Shown: positions 1 through 6,487 of the stretch, piece by piece
Position numbering within the stretch: the first letter of the stretch is position 1
Layout: the number at the start of each line of letters is the position of its first letter
Assembly: GCA_005893185.1 (NCBI GenBank)
Contig: VBOS01000094.1
Span: 1-8,159, forward strand
From: Candidatus Eiseniibacteriota bacterium
GTDB taxonomy: Bacteria; Eisenbacteria; RBG-16-71-46
Length of the DNA stretch: 8,159 nt
Direction of reading: 5' to 3'
The notes under the pieces: generated by a model
What the model saw: only the letters and a program-made list of their open reading frames with translations
Told to the model about the DNA's origin: nothing
Databases searched by the model: none
Made by a program: the position numbers and the translations under genes

Positions 1-301
1 CTCCGGGCGCGCGCTCACCCCGTACGCCGGGATCGCGGGCGAATACCAGGTGCTGTTCCTCTCGGCTACGGACTTCCGGACCGGCGGCGACTACAACGCG
101 ACGTTCGGCGGCTGGGGCTGGCAGGGATGGGGAGGCGTGGCTTTGCCGCTTTCGAGCCGATCGCGGCTGTTCGGCGAGGCGTTCTACAACTCCGGCGAGG
201 TCGGCCGCGACGTGAAGGACCCTGCCGGCGGCCTCACGTTCCGGGAAAGCGTGGACGCGGGCGGCACGGGGATGCGCTTCGGGCTGAGCTGGGGGTTCTG
301 A
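1..301 (+). CDS. Outer-membrane beta-barrel protein, C-terminal part (5' end outside window)
   Basis: The reading frame is open from base 2 to a TGA at 299-301 and gives 99 residues. The sequence alternates small/polar and aromatic residues in short Gly-rich strands and ends in GLSWGF, with a terminal Phe as in the beta-signal of outer-membrane barrels. It is a close paralog of the next gene: over about 98 aligned residues I count roughly 63 identities, with one single-residue gap and the shared blocks PYAGIAGEYQ, LSATD, RSRLFGE and GLSWGF. An ATG at base 50 lies inside the conserved region and is not the real start. By family logic it is a small barrel in the outer membrane. Its ligand or role is unknown. 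The N-terminus and signal peptide are not in the window. Confidence 0.8.
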   Translation, partial: SGRALTPYAGIAGEYQVLFLSATDFRTGGDYNATFGGWGWQGWGGVALPLSSRSRLFGEAFYNSGEVGRDVKDPAGGLTFRESVDAGGTGMRFGLSWGF

Positions 302-304
302 GGA

Positions 305-342
305 CCCCGGCGCCACCGATCCGCCGGGGGGGGCCAAGTTTT
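305..342 (+). terminator. Weak candidate terminator hairpin after the first barrel gene
   Basis: CCCCGGCG (305-312) pairs perfectly with CGCCGGGG (322-329) around a 9-base loop, starting three bases after the stop codon. A run of eight G (326-333) follows, and a short TTTT (339-342) comes only nine bases after the 8-bp stem. The T tract is too short and too far away for a textbook intrinsic terminator, so this may only be a 3'-end-protecting hairpin. Confidence 0.35.
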
Positions 343-384
343 CGAGGAGAAAGAGACGCCCGTCCGCAGTATCATCAAGGCCGA

Positions 385-432
385 GGGGCGAAGGACGCCC
401 CGGGACGTGATGCGAGGGAGGGACGCGCCCTC
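385..432 (+). other. Two small hairpins in the leader of the second barrel gene
   Basis: The 166-bp spacer 302-467 has no gene. It contains GGGGCG/CGCCCC (385-390 with 396-401, 5-base loop) and GAGGG/CCCTC (418-422 with 428-432, 5-base loop) upstream of the start codon. I found no convincing -35/-10 pair here. TATCAT at 370-375 resembles a -10 but has no -35 at proper spacing. The hairpins could be incidental in DNA this GC-rich. Confidence 0.3.
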
Positions 433-455
433 AGCTTGGTTCGAGAGCCGTTCGC

Positions 456-463
456 AGGGAGGA
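456..463 (+). promoter_or_regulatory. Strong Shine-Dalgarno for the second barrel gene
   Basis: AGGGAGGA at 456-463 leaves five bases to the ATG at 468. This is a near-ideal ribosome binding site and fixes that start. It is the clearest such site in the window, together with the one before gene B at 4278-4284. Confidence 0.75.
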
Positions 464-467
464 CCCC

Positions 468-1421
468 ATGAAACCGCATCCCATTCTCGGAGCCGCGCTC
501 ACCCTCGTCGCGCTCGTCGTCCCGGCGCATGTGCCCGCGCAGGCATTGCCGGCACTCGCGCCGCCGGTGGTCGCAACGGTCGTTCCGACCGCGCTCACCC
601 TCACGGCGCCCGACGCGCTCGCGGGGCTCGACTTCGGGGTCGCCGCCGGATACCGCAGGGAGGTGTTCCTCGCCCCGCGTGGGTGGGTTCGGTACGGGCC
701 GGGCTGGCCGGGTCTCTACGCCACCCGGTGGGGCGGACCGTTCGTCTATCACCCGTACAGACGCTGGCGGAGCGAGGCCGTGATGTTCGAGCCGCGCAGG
801 CCGGCCAGCCCGCCTCCCAGCCCGCACGCCAGCGAGCCACCCCGCGCCTCGTCGTCCAGGATCGTGGTGCCGCTGCAGATTCACGGCGGGTTCTTCGCGC
901 ACGAGGAGAACGCCCCGAGGAGTTACGCGGCGGGGCTGCGTGGAGGCCCGGCGATCGACAGGCACCTCCAAGTCGGGGTTGGGGTCGACTGGTACCACAG
1001 GACCGACAGCGAGCGAGAGGTCGTGGCGGATACGCTCCAGGCAGGCCAGCCGGTGAAGGTCACGCGCGTGCTCTCGCAGGCGTCATCGGACCTCATCCCG
1101 ATCCAGGCCTTCTTGCAGCTGAGCGTCGGCAGGGGACTGGTTCCCTATGCGGGGATCGCGGGCGAGTACCAGTTCCTCGTGCTTTCGGCCACCGACCACG
1201 TGACCGGGGCCGGCTACAAGGCGAACTTCGGGGGTCTGGGCTGGCAGGCGTGGGGCGGGCTGGGGCTCGATATCGGCCGTTCGCGCCTGTTCGGCGAGGT
1301 GTTCGTCAACGCCGGGGATGTCGAGCGCGACGTGCGCGATCCCGTGAGCGGCACAGCCTACCGCGAGAGCATCAACGCCGACGGCGGCGGATTGCGTTGC
1401 GGATTGAGCTGGGGGTTCTAG
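468..1421 (+). CDS. Outer-membrane beta-barrel protein, complete paralog of the upstream gene
   Basis: A 317-residue protein. Residues 1-26 form a signal peptide: a short basic start (MKPHP), a hydrophobic core and an AQA cleavage motif at 24-26. Residues 27-105 are a variable segment rich in Pro, Tyr and Trp. A low-complexity Pro/Ser/Ala linker covers about 110-131. Residues 133-317 look like a small beta-barrel of perhaps eight strands, ending in GLSWGF with a C-terminal Phe. The last 98 residues closely match the preceding gene, so the two form a tandem duplication. It is secreted and probably inserted in the outer membrane by the BAM machinery. No enzymatic motif is visible and its function is unknown. 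The start is supported by a strong Shine-Dalgarno. One cysteine (311) lies in the last strand, where the paralog has Phe. Confidence 0.85.
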   Translation: MKPHPILGAALTLVALVVPAHVPAQALPALAPPVVATVVPTALTLTAPDALAGLDFGVAAGYRREVFLAPRGWVRYGPGWPGLYATRWGGPFVYHPYRRWRSEAVMFEPRRPASPPPSPHASEPPRASSSRIVVPLQIHGGFFAHEENAPRSYAAGLRGGPAIDRHLQVGVGVDWYHRTDSEREVVADTLQAGQPVKVTRVLSQASSDLIPIQAFLQLSVGRGLVPYAGIAGEYQFLVLSATDHVTGAGYKANFGGLGWQAWGGLGLDIGRSRLFGEVFVNAGDVERDVRDPVSGTAYRESINADGGGLRCGLSWGF

Positions 1422-1490
1422 ACGCCTCAAGGTGATGCGGCGGCCTGGACGACTCGCCGCCCGCGTGCGAGGCGCGCGCCCGCCACGAAG

Positions 1491-1519
1491 TTGCCGCACC
1501 CCCGCGCGTCCGATACGCT
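1491..1519 (+). promoter_or_regulatory. Putative sigma70-type promoter for nth, possibly leaderless
   Basis: TTGCCG (1491-1496) and TACGCT (1514-1519) are separated by exactly 17 bases. They match the consensus at 4/6 and 3/6 positions, including the key TTG and TA...T. Transcription would start near 1526, within a few bases of the ATG at 1529. No Shine-Dalgarno is visible before that ATG, which fits a leaderless mRNA. The rest of the 107-bp spacer (1422-1490) holds only a weak 6-bp hairpin, GGCGGC/GCCGCC at 1439-1444 and 1456-1461. Confidence 0.4.
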
Positions 1520-1528
1520 TTCGCCATC

Positions 1529-2407
1529 ATGGCACGCAAGTCTCCGCGCGCGCGACGCAAGCCCGAATCGCCGCGCATGCCGGGCACCGGGCGGCCACGC
1601 GCCACGCCCGGGCGCCGCACGGCGAACGCCACGCGCAAGGCGCGCAGCGTCCGCGGCGCGCACGCTCCCAAGGGCGCGCGCCCGGTCGCGAAACGCGCGC
1701 GCCGCCCGGCGCGATCGCCCGAGGCCCGGCGCGCCGCGCGGGTCCGGACGCGCGCGCGCTTCGCCCCGCCCGATCCGGCGCGCGTTGCGGCCGTGCTCGA
1801 GATCCTCGAGCGCTCGTATCCGGACGCGACCACGGCGCTCCGCCACGAGAATCCCCTCCAGCTGCTGATCGCCACGATCCTCTCCGCCCAGTGCACAGAC
1901 GAGCGCGTGAACCAGACCACACCCGCGCTCTTCGCACGCTACCCGGACGCGGCGGCCCTGGCCGCCGCCCCGCAGGCCGACCTCGAGGGCATGATCCGCT
2001 CGACCGGCTTCTTCCGGAACAAGGCGCGCGCGATCCGCGAGTGCTGCGCCGACATCGTCGCCCGCTACGGCGGAGATGTGCCGCGCTCGATGGAGGAGCT
2101 GCTGACCCTCCGCGGCGTCGGGCGCAAGACGGCGAACGTCGTGCTCGGCAACGCGTACGGCATCCCGGGCATCGTGGTGGATACGCACGTGCATCGCCTC
2201 TCGCGACGCATCGGGCTCACGGACGAGAGCGATCCGGTCAAGATCGAGTTCGCGCTCATGCCGGTGGTGCCGCGCGAGCGCTGGACCGCCTTCTCGCACT
2301 GGCTCATCCTGCACGGACGGCAGGTGTGCGCGGCGCGCAAGCCGCGTTGCTCGGTCTGCGCGCTCGCGCTCCACTGCCCGCGCGCGGGCGTGACGGCCTC
2401 GCAGTAG
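1529..2407 (+). CDS. nth: Endonuclease III, DNA glycosylase/AP lyase of base-excision repair, with long basic N-terminal tail
   Basis: A 292-residue protein that removes oxidised pyrimidines and nicks abasic sites. The core (about residues 81-292) matches E. coli Nth with a constant offset of 80. The helix-hairpin-helix is LRGVGRKTANVV with catalytic Lys200. Catalytic Asp218 lies in VVDTHVHR. The [4Fe-4S] ligands are Cys267, 274, 277 and 283 with the exact C-X6-C-X2-C-X5-C spacing. SAQCTD (119-124) corresponds to the SAQATD segment of E. coli. Residues 1-80 are an extra tail with about 28 Arg/Lys and only two acidic residues, probably disordered and DNA- or RNA-binding. Start choice: ATG 1529 has no Shine-Dalgarno but a possible promoter just upstream. 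The only other ATG in the tail is codon 17, and a start at GTG codon 89 would cut into the first core helix. The family call is secure; the exact start is less so. Confidence 0.96.
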   Translation: MARKSPRARRKPESPRMPGTGRPRATPGRRTANATRKARSVRGAHAPKGARPVAKRARRPARSPEARRAARVRTRARFAPPDPARVAAVLEILERSYPDATTALRHENPLQLLIATILSAQCTDERVNQTTPALFARYPDAAALAAAPQADLEGMIRSTGFFRNKARAIRECCADIVARYGGDVPRSMEELLTLRGVGRKTANVVLGNAYGIPGIVVDTHVHRLSRRIGLTDESDPVKIEFALMPVVPRERWTAFSHWLILHGRQVCAARKPRCSVCALALHCPRAGVTASQ

Positions 2408-2428
2408 CGCCGCTCCCCTTGGCGGCGC
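2407..2428 (+). other. Hairpin spanning the nth stop codon and the nth-to-A spacer
   Basis: GCGCCGC (2407-2413) pairs perfectly with GCGGCGC (2422-2428) across an 8-base loop. The 5' arm begins at the last base of the nth TAG. There is no T tract, so it is not a classical terminator. It could attenuate read-through into the membrane-protein operon or set an mRNA end. Only 30 bases separate nth from the next start codon. Confidence 0.45.
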
Positions 2429-3387
2429 CCGGACTCGATGAAGCGGAAGCACGGAGACCCCCGAGCGCGCGAAGCGGCGGACGAGCGCCGCTCGGCCGCT
2501 GTGCGCCCCGGTTCCGCAGCGGAGACCGGACGCGGAGCCGCCGTGCGCCTCGATGCGATCGCCCCGCCGCCGCCGGCCGTTCCCGATGCCGTAGCTGCGC
2601 GCGCTGCCTGGACGCTCGCCGGAGCGCTCGCCGTGCTCGCGCTGGCCCGCTGTGCGCTGGCGTTCTTGCCGACGATGTGGCTGTGGGGTCCGAACGTGCT
2701 TGCCTTCGTCCCGCCGATCCCGGGCTGGACGCTGTGGGCTCTCGCGACCCTCGCACTGATCCCGCCGCTCGCGCGCCGTGCCGGCCCCGCGCTCGCGCGG
2801 ACCGGGGACGCGATCGCCGACCGGCCGGCGCTCGCGAGCGTCGCGCTCGGGGTTCTCCTCGCGGCCATGGTTCTCGCGCTGCCCGACCAACTCCAGCTCG
2901 TCGGCGACTACCTGCTCCGGCTCGGGACGGCGCGCGGCCAGATCCCGACCGACACCGTGTTCCCGCAGGCGCTCCCGCTCGACCTGGCGCTCCACTACAC
3001 GGTGCCGAGCCGGCTCGCCTCGATCTTCGGCGGCGATCCCAACGACGTCTCGCGCGTGATCGGCGCGATCGAGGCCGCTCTGTTCGCCGGGCTCGCGGTC
3101 GCCTTCGCGCGCGCGCTGCGGCTGCGCGGCGCTGCTGCGGCTGCCGCTGCGGCCGTCGTCGCCTTCGGCGGAGCGCTCGGCATGTTCACCGGCTTCGCGA
3201 AGGTGTTCGGCGAGCTGTGCCTGATCACCGTCGCCTTCGGTGCGCTCTCCATCACCGTGGTGCGCGACGGCCGGGGCCTCTTGGCGCTCTCGATCGCCGT
3301 GTGCGCGGGGCTCGCGCTGCACCGCTCGGCGCTCGGGTTCCTGCCCCCGCTCCTGCTGGTGTGGGCCATGTGGCTCCGCGGCCACGG

Positions 3388-3414
3388 CGCAAGCGGCGCG
3401 TGGCGCCGCTTGCG
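3388..3414. repeat. Perfect 12-bp inverted repeat with 3-base loop at the frameshift point of A
   Basis: CGCAAGCGGCGC (3388-3399) is the exact reverse complement of GCGCCGCTTGCG (3403-3414), with GTG as the loop. Two further G-T wobble pairs would extend the stem in RNA. The right arm encodes residues conserved in the family (APLA before FMLPRI). The left arm has no counterpart in paralogs B or C, so it may be a fold-back copy of the right arm. There is no slippery heptamer upstream that would make this a programmed frameshift site. Confidence 0.85.
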
Positions 3415-3417
3415 TTC

Positions 3418-4308
3418 ATGCTGCCGCGCATCCGGGCCGCGATCGCGAGCACCGACCGCCACCATTTCGCGCGCGACGGGTCCGATCTCCCGCACGTCCT
3501 GGGCGCGGCATTCCGCGGAATCCACATCTTGGACCTCGGCAACCTCCTGCTCCTGCTCTCCCCGCTGGCGCTGGCTGCGCCCGCGCTCTCGGCTCTGCTC
3601 GCGCCGTCGCTCGCGCGCCGGACGGAGACGATCGTGCTGCCGGCGCTGCTCGTGCCCTTCGTGGGACTTCTGCTCTTCGTCCACCCGCGCCAGGGCCAGT
3701 TCCGCGACTGGGACGTTTTCACGGCGGCAGGCGTCGCGGTCTCGCTCGTCACAGCTTGGCTCGTGGGTGAGACACTGCGCGGCAGCTCCCGGAATGCGTG
3801 GCTCGCGGCCGCGGTCGTGCTGGGCTCGCTCGCGCCCTCGGTCCAGTGGCTGATGCACAACCACGACGTCAAGCGCGGCGTCGCGCGGGTCGAGGCCTAC
3901 ATCGCGGGGCCGCCGATGCGCGAGGCCGAGGAGCGCGCGCAGCTCCACAACTTCCTGGGGCTGCGCCACGAAGCCTGGGACGAGCTGGAAGCTGCGGCCG
4001 AGTCCTACGCGCGCGCAGCCGAGCTCGCGCCCAGCCCCCGCATCCTCATGGAGTGGGCCATGGCGGAGTCGAGCCGCGGTCACTTGACGGCCGCGCAGCA
4101 GATTCTCCGGAAGCTCGTGCTGCGCGCGCCGGACATGCTCCTGGCCTGGTCGGAGCTCGCCCGCGTCTCCTACATGTTGCGCGACACGACCGAGTGCCGG
4201 CGCGCGGCCCAGGGCGCGCTGCGCATCCGTCCCGATCTCCCCCAGCCTCGCGATCTGCTCGAACGCCTCTCGGGCGCGGGAGGGACCGATGGCGCGCCCC
4301 GGCGCTGA
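3418..4308 (+). CDS. Downstream reading frame of broken paralog A (last membrane helices plus TPR domain)
   Basis: If the frameshift is real, this 296-residue frame from the internal ATG at 3418 is the only part of the 3' half that could still be translated. It holds the D..H and QGQFRDWDVFTAAG loops, three or four hydrophobic helices and a TPR-like tail whose helix pairs end in PSPR, PDMLLAW and RPD-type turns. There is no Shine-Dalgarno before 3418, so independent expression is doubtful. It is listed mainly because an automatic caller would report it. It should be read as one locus with the segment beginning at 2438. Confidence 0.35.
   Translation: MLPRIRAAIASTDRHHFARDGSDLPHVLGAAFRGIHILDLGNLLLLLSPLALAAPALSALLAPSLARRTETIVLPALLVPFVGLLLFVHPRQGQFRDWDVFTAAGVAVSLVTAWLVGETLRGSSRNAWLAAAVVLGSLAPSVQWLMHNHDVKRGVARVEAYIAGPPMREAEERAQLHNFLGLRHEAWDELEAAAESYARAAELAPSPRILMEWAMAESSRGHLTAAQQILRKLVLRAPDMLLAWSELARVSYMLRDTTECRRAAQGALRIRPDLPQPRDLLERLSGAGGTDGAPRR
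4278..4284 (+). promoter_or_regulatory. Shine-Dalgarno for paralog B inside the end of A
   Basis: GGGAGGG lies four bases before the ATG at 4289, inside the last codons of A. It supports the overlapping start and means B can be translated even though A is broken. Confidence 0.65.
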
Positions 4309-6148
4309 TCCGCGGCGCGGCGCGCGCGGTGAGAAGCGGCGCGAGACGGAAGCTCGGCGCGAGCCGGCGAAGCGCTCCGGGTCGGCGTTCGAGCCCGCGG
4401 CCGCGCAGCGCGCGGCGTTCGCGGCGTGGGTGACGCTCGCTGTGCTCGCTGTCGCGCGCGCGCTCCTTACGACCGTGCCATCGACCTGGGCCTGGAGCCT
4501 CTCGCTGCTGCGCTACCTGCCGCCGGTCCCCGGCTGGGGGCTGTGGGCGCTCGGCGCCGCCACGCTGGCGCCGGCAGTCGCGCGAAGCACAGCGGCCGCG
4601 GCCGACCGGCTGGGCGATTCGCTGGTGCGCGCGCCGGGACGCTCGGCCGCGCTGTGGGCGGCGGGCGGCGCGCTGCTCGCGTGGATGCTTCCCGATCGCG
4701 CCGGGTTCGTCGGCGACTTCCTGCTGCGCGAGAACACGCTCGGCACCGAGGGAGTCAACATCGCTCAATGGTACCCGCAGGCGCTGCCGCTCGACCTCGC
4801 GATCCATCATCATCTCGCGCACGCGTTGATGCTGGTGACCGGCCCCAACCCCACGGACGCGGGTCGGCTGATCGGCGCATGCGATGCCGCGCTCCTGGGC
4901 TGGCTCGCCGTGCGCTTCGCACGCGAGCTGGACGTGCGCGGCGGCGCAGCGCTGGTCGCGGCATCGGGCGTGTTCTGGACCGGGATGCTCACGCTCTTCA
5001 CCGGCTACAACAAGGCCTTCGCCGAGATGACGCTGGTGATCGCGGCGGTCGGGACCTTCGGCGTGCGCGCTGCGCGCTCGGGAGGCGGCATCGTCCCGCT
5101 GCTGCTGGTCGCGGCGGTGGGGTTCACGCTCCACCGCTCGGCGCTCGGCATCCTGCCGGCGCTGGCGCTCGCGTGCGCCTGGGGGTGGCGCGCGCGCGGC
5201 CGCGAGCTGCTGCTGCGGCCCGCGGGGTGGATCGCGCTCGCGGCCCCTGCGCTCTCGCTGGCGTTCATGGTGCCGCGCATCCTTCACATCGTGCGCAACG
5301 TGGATCCGATCCACTTCACGCCCGCCGAGCCGGGCAAGAGCGCGCTGGCCTCGGCGTTCGCGGGAGCGCGGCCCGCCGACATGCTGAACCTGATCGCCAT
5401 GCTCGCCCCGCTCGCGCCCGCTGCGCTCGCTGCTCTGCCGGCGCTCGGTGCAGGCGCGTGGCGGCGGCGCGAGATGCTGCTGCTCGGCTCGCTCGCGCTG
5501 CCGTTCGTTGCGCTCATCCCGTTCATCCACGCCCAGCAGGGGCTGTTCCGCGACTGGGACGATTTCGCGGCGGCCGGCATGGGCGTCGCGCTCCTGGCCG
5601 CCTGGCTGCTGGCCGAGACGCTGCAGGCGGCGAGTGCGCGCGCGTGGCTCGCCCTGCCGCTCTGCCTCGCAGCAGCTGTTCCGAGCGTCCAGTGGCTCGT
5701 GCATCACACCGACGAGCAACGCTCGATCGCCCGGGTGCGGGCTTTCGTCGAGCAGCCTCCCGCGCGCACCGGATTCGAGCGCGCCATGACCTGGCAGTAC
5801 CTCGGCCTGACGTACCTCGCCCGGTCCCAGGCGGTGGAGGGCGCGGATGCCTACGCGCACGCCGCCGATCTGCTGTCGAGCCCGCACATCCTCAGGCAGT
5901 GGGGGTTCGCCGAGTCGCTCGCGGGCCATCACGAGCGCGCGCGCGGCGTCTTCCGCACGCTGCTGGCGCGCGTGCCGGGCGACGTGATCGCGCTGCGCGG
6001 ACTGATGCTGATGAGCCTGCCGCTGCGCGACACAACGCAGGCGCGCGCCGCCGCGGAATCGCTGCAGCGGGTACTGCCCGGCGATCCCCAGTCGGCGGAG
6101 CTGCTGCGGCGGCTCGCGAACGGGTCCGGCCATGCGCCGCCCCGCTGA
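4289..6148 (+). CDS. Paralog B: polytopic inner-membrane protein with C-terminal TPR-like domain (family unassigned, GT-C-like)
   Basis: A 619-residue protein. Residues 1-40 are a charged Arg/Glu-rich cytoplasmic tail. About a dozen hydrophobic segments follow between 43 and 470. Conserved stretches shared with A and C are VGDFLLR (141-147), PQALPLD (163-169), FTGYNKAFAE (237-246), LHRSALG (281-287), D339/H342, and H414 with QGLFRDWDDFAAAG (417-430). By the positive-inside rule the VGD and RDWDD loops fall on the periplasmic side. Residues about 498-602 form TPR-like helix pairs, probably also periplasmic. A many-helix enzyme with acidic residues in an early outer loop and a TPR tail resembles GT-C glycosyltransferases such as the eukaryotic TMTC proteins. 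That is inference only; no family signature is certain. The start overlaps A by 20 bases, with a good Shine-Dalgarno. It is the intact reference copy of the array. Confidence 0.85.
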   Translation: MARPGADPRRGARGEKRRETEARREPAKRSGSAFEPAAAQRAAFAAWVTLAVLAVARALLTTVPSTWAWSLSLLRYLPPVPGWGLWALGAATLAPAVARSTAAAADRLGDSLVRAPGRSAALWAAGGALLAWMLPDRAGFVGDFLLRENTLGTEGVNIAQWYPQALPLDLAIHHHLAHALMLVTGPNPTDAGRLIGACDAALLGWLAVRFARELDVRGGAALVAASGVFWTGMLTLFTGYNKAFAEMTLVIAAVGTFGVRAARSGGGIVPLLLVAAVGFTLHRSALGILPALALACAWGWRARGRELLLRPAGWIALAAPALSLAFMVPRILHIVRNVDPIHFTPAEPGKSALASAFAGARPADMLNLIAMLAPLAPAALAALPALGAGAWRRREMLLLGSLALPFVALIPFIHAQQGLFRDWDDFAAAGMGVALLAAWLLAETLQAASARAWLALPLCLAAAVPSVQWLVHHTDEQRSIARVRAFVEQPPARTGFERAMTWQYLGLTYLARSQAVEGADAYAHAADLLSSPHILRQWGFAESLAGHHERARGVFRTLLARVPGDVIALRGLMLMSLPLRDTTQARAAAESLQRVLPGDPQSAELLRRLANGSGHAPPR

Positions 6149-6487
6149 AGGCGCCGTGTCCCCGCCCGCCGAGCGCGCGGCCACAGCTTTGTGGGTGGCG
6201 CTCGCGACGTTGCTGGTCGCGCGCTGCGGGCTCGCATTCGTTCCCTCGATGTGGTTCTGGGGGCTCAACGTCCAGCGCTTCGTCGCGCCGCTGCCCGCCT
6301 GGGGCCTGTGGGCGGTCGCGGTCATCGGCCTCCTGCCGCCCTTGGCGCGCGCCCTCACGCCGCAGCTCGCGCGGCTCGGAGACGAGATCGCGCGCCCGCG
6401 CGGAGTCGCCATCATGGCGCTTCTCGCGGCGGCTCTGGTGCTCGCGTTTCCGGACCGCGTGCGCTTCGTCGGCGACTTCCTGCTGCG
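4706..6487 (+). repeat. 23-base identical segment shared by B and C (4706-4728 and 6465-6487)
   Basis: The bases encoding FVGDFLLR are identical over 23 positions in the two genes (TTCGTCGGCGACTTC and onward). The coordinates given span from the first copy to the second. It marks the most conserved point of the array and is a possible site for recombination between copies. The flanking DNA is clearly diverged, so the duplication is not recent. Confidence 0.7.

Larger units (their letters stand above)
2438..4308 (+). pseudogene. Paralog A: polytopic membrane protein with C-terminal TPRs, broken by a frameshift at a hairpin
   Basis: The first frame starts at ATG 2438 and matches paralogs B and C up to about residue 314 (base 3379). 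It contains VGDYLLR (155-161), PQALPLD (176-182), FTGFAKVFGE (250-259) and LHRSALG (294-300). It then runs into non-homologous Arg/Ser-rich sequence and stops at 3853. Homology resumes in the next frame back at about 3397-3420 (APLAFMLPRI) and continues to the TGA at 4306-4308, including QGQFRDWDVF (near 3691-3720) and TPR-like repeats (about 3940-4270). The break coincides with a perfect inverted repeat (3388-3414). Compared with B, the interval from LHRSALG to LPRI is about 37 bases shorter, and one transmembrane helix is mostly missing. It is therefore a disrupted gene or a sequence error; downstream coding is otherwise well preserved. No Shine-Dalgarno is seen before 2438, and coupling from nth is possible. 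The molecular function is not recognised. Confidence 0.75.

Noticed and set aside
326..333. Run of eight G as a phase-variation tract
   Set aside because: It lies in the spacer just after a stop codon, not within a coding frame or a recognisable promoter, and is short for a contingency locus.
370..375. TATCAT as a -10 promoter element for the second barrel gene
   Set aside because: No -35 element at 16-18 bases. TTTTCG at 339-344 is 25 bases away.
1427..3385. Long minus-strand open frame (652 codons) opposite nth and paralog A
   Set aside because: Its translation is Arg/Glu/Gly/Ala-rich low complexity with no domain. It lies antisense to well-supported nth, and such frames are expected opposite GC-rich genes.
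3380..3420. Programmed ribosomal frameshifting joining the two halves of A
   Set aside because: There is a strong hairpin, but no slippery X-XXY-YYZ heptamer upstream. The junction also lacks a membrane helix present in B and C, so read-through would not give a normal protein.
1432..4308. A 958-codon + frame running through nth and into paralog A as one fusion protein
   Set aside because: Only the part after about 3397 is homologous to anything. The rest is an out-of-frame reading of nth and of the first half of A.
4046..6415. Minus-strand open frame of 789 codons opposite paralogs A, B and C
   Set aside because: Biased Arg/Gln/Glu/His composition typical of the shadow of Ala/Leu-rich membrane genes. 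The + strand genes have homologous copies and overlapping starts.
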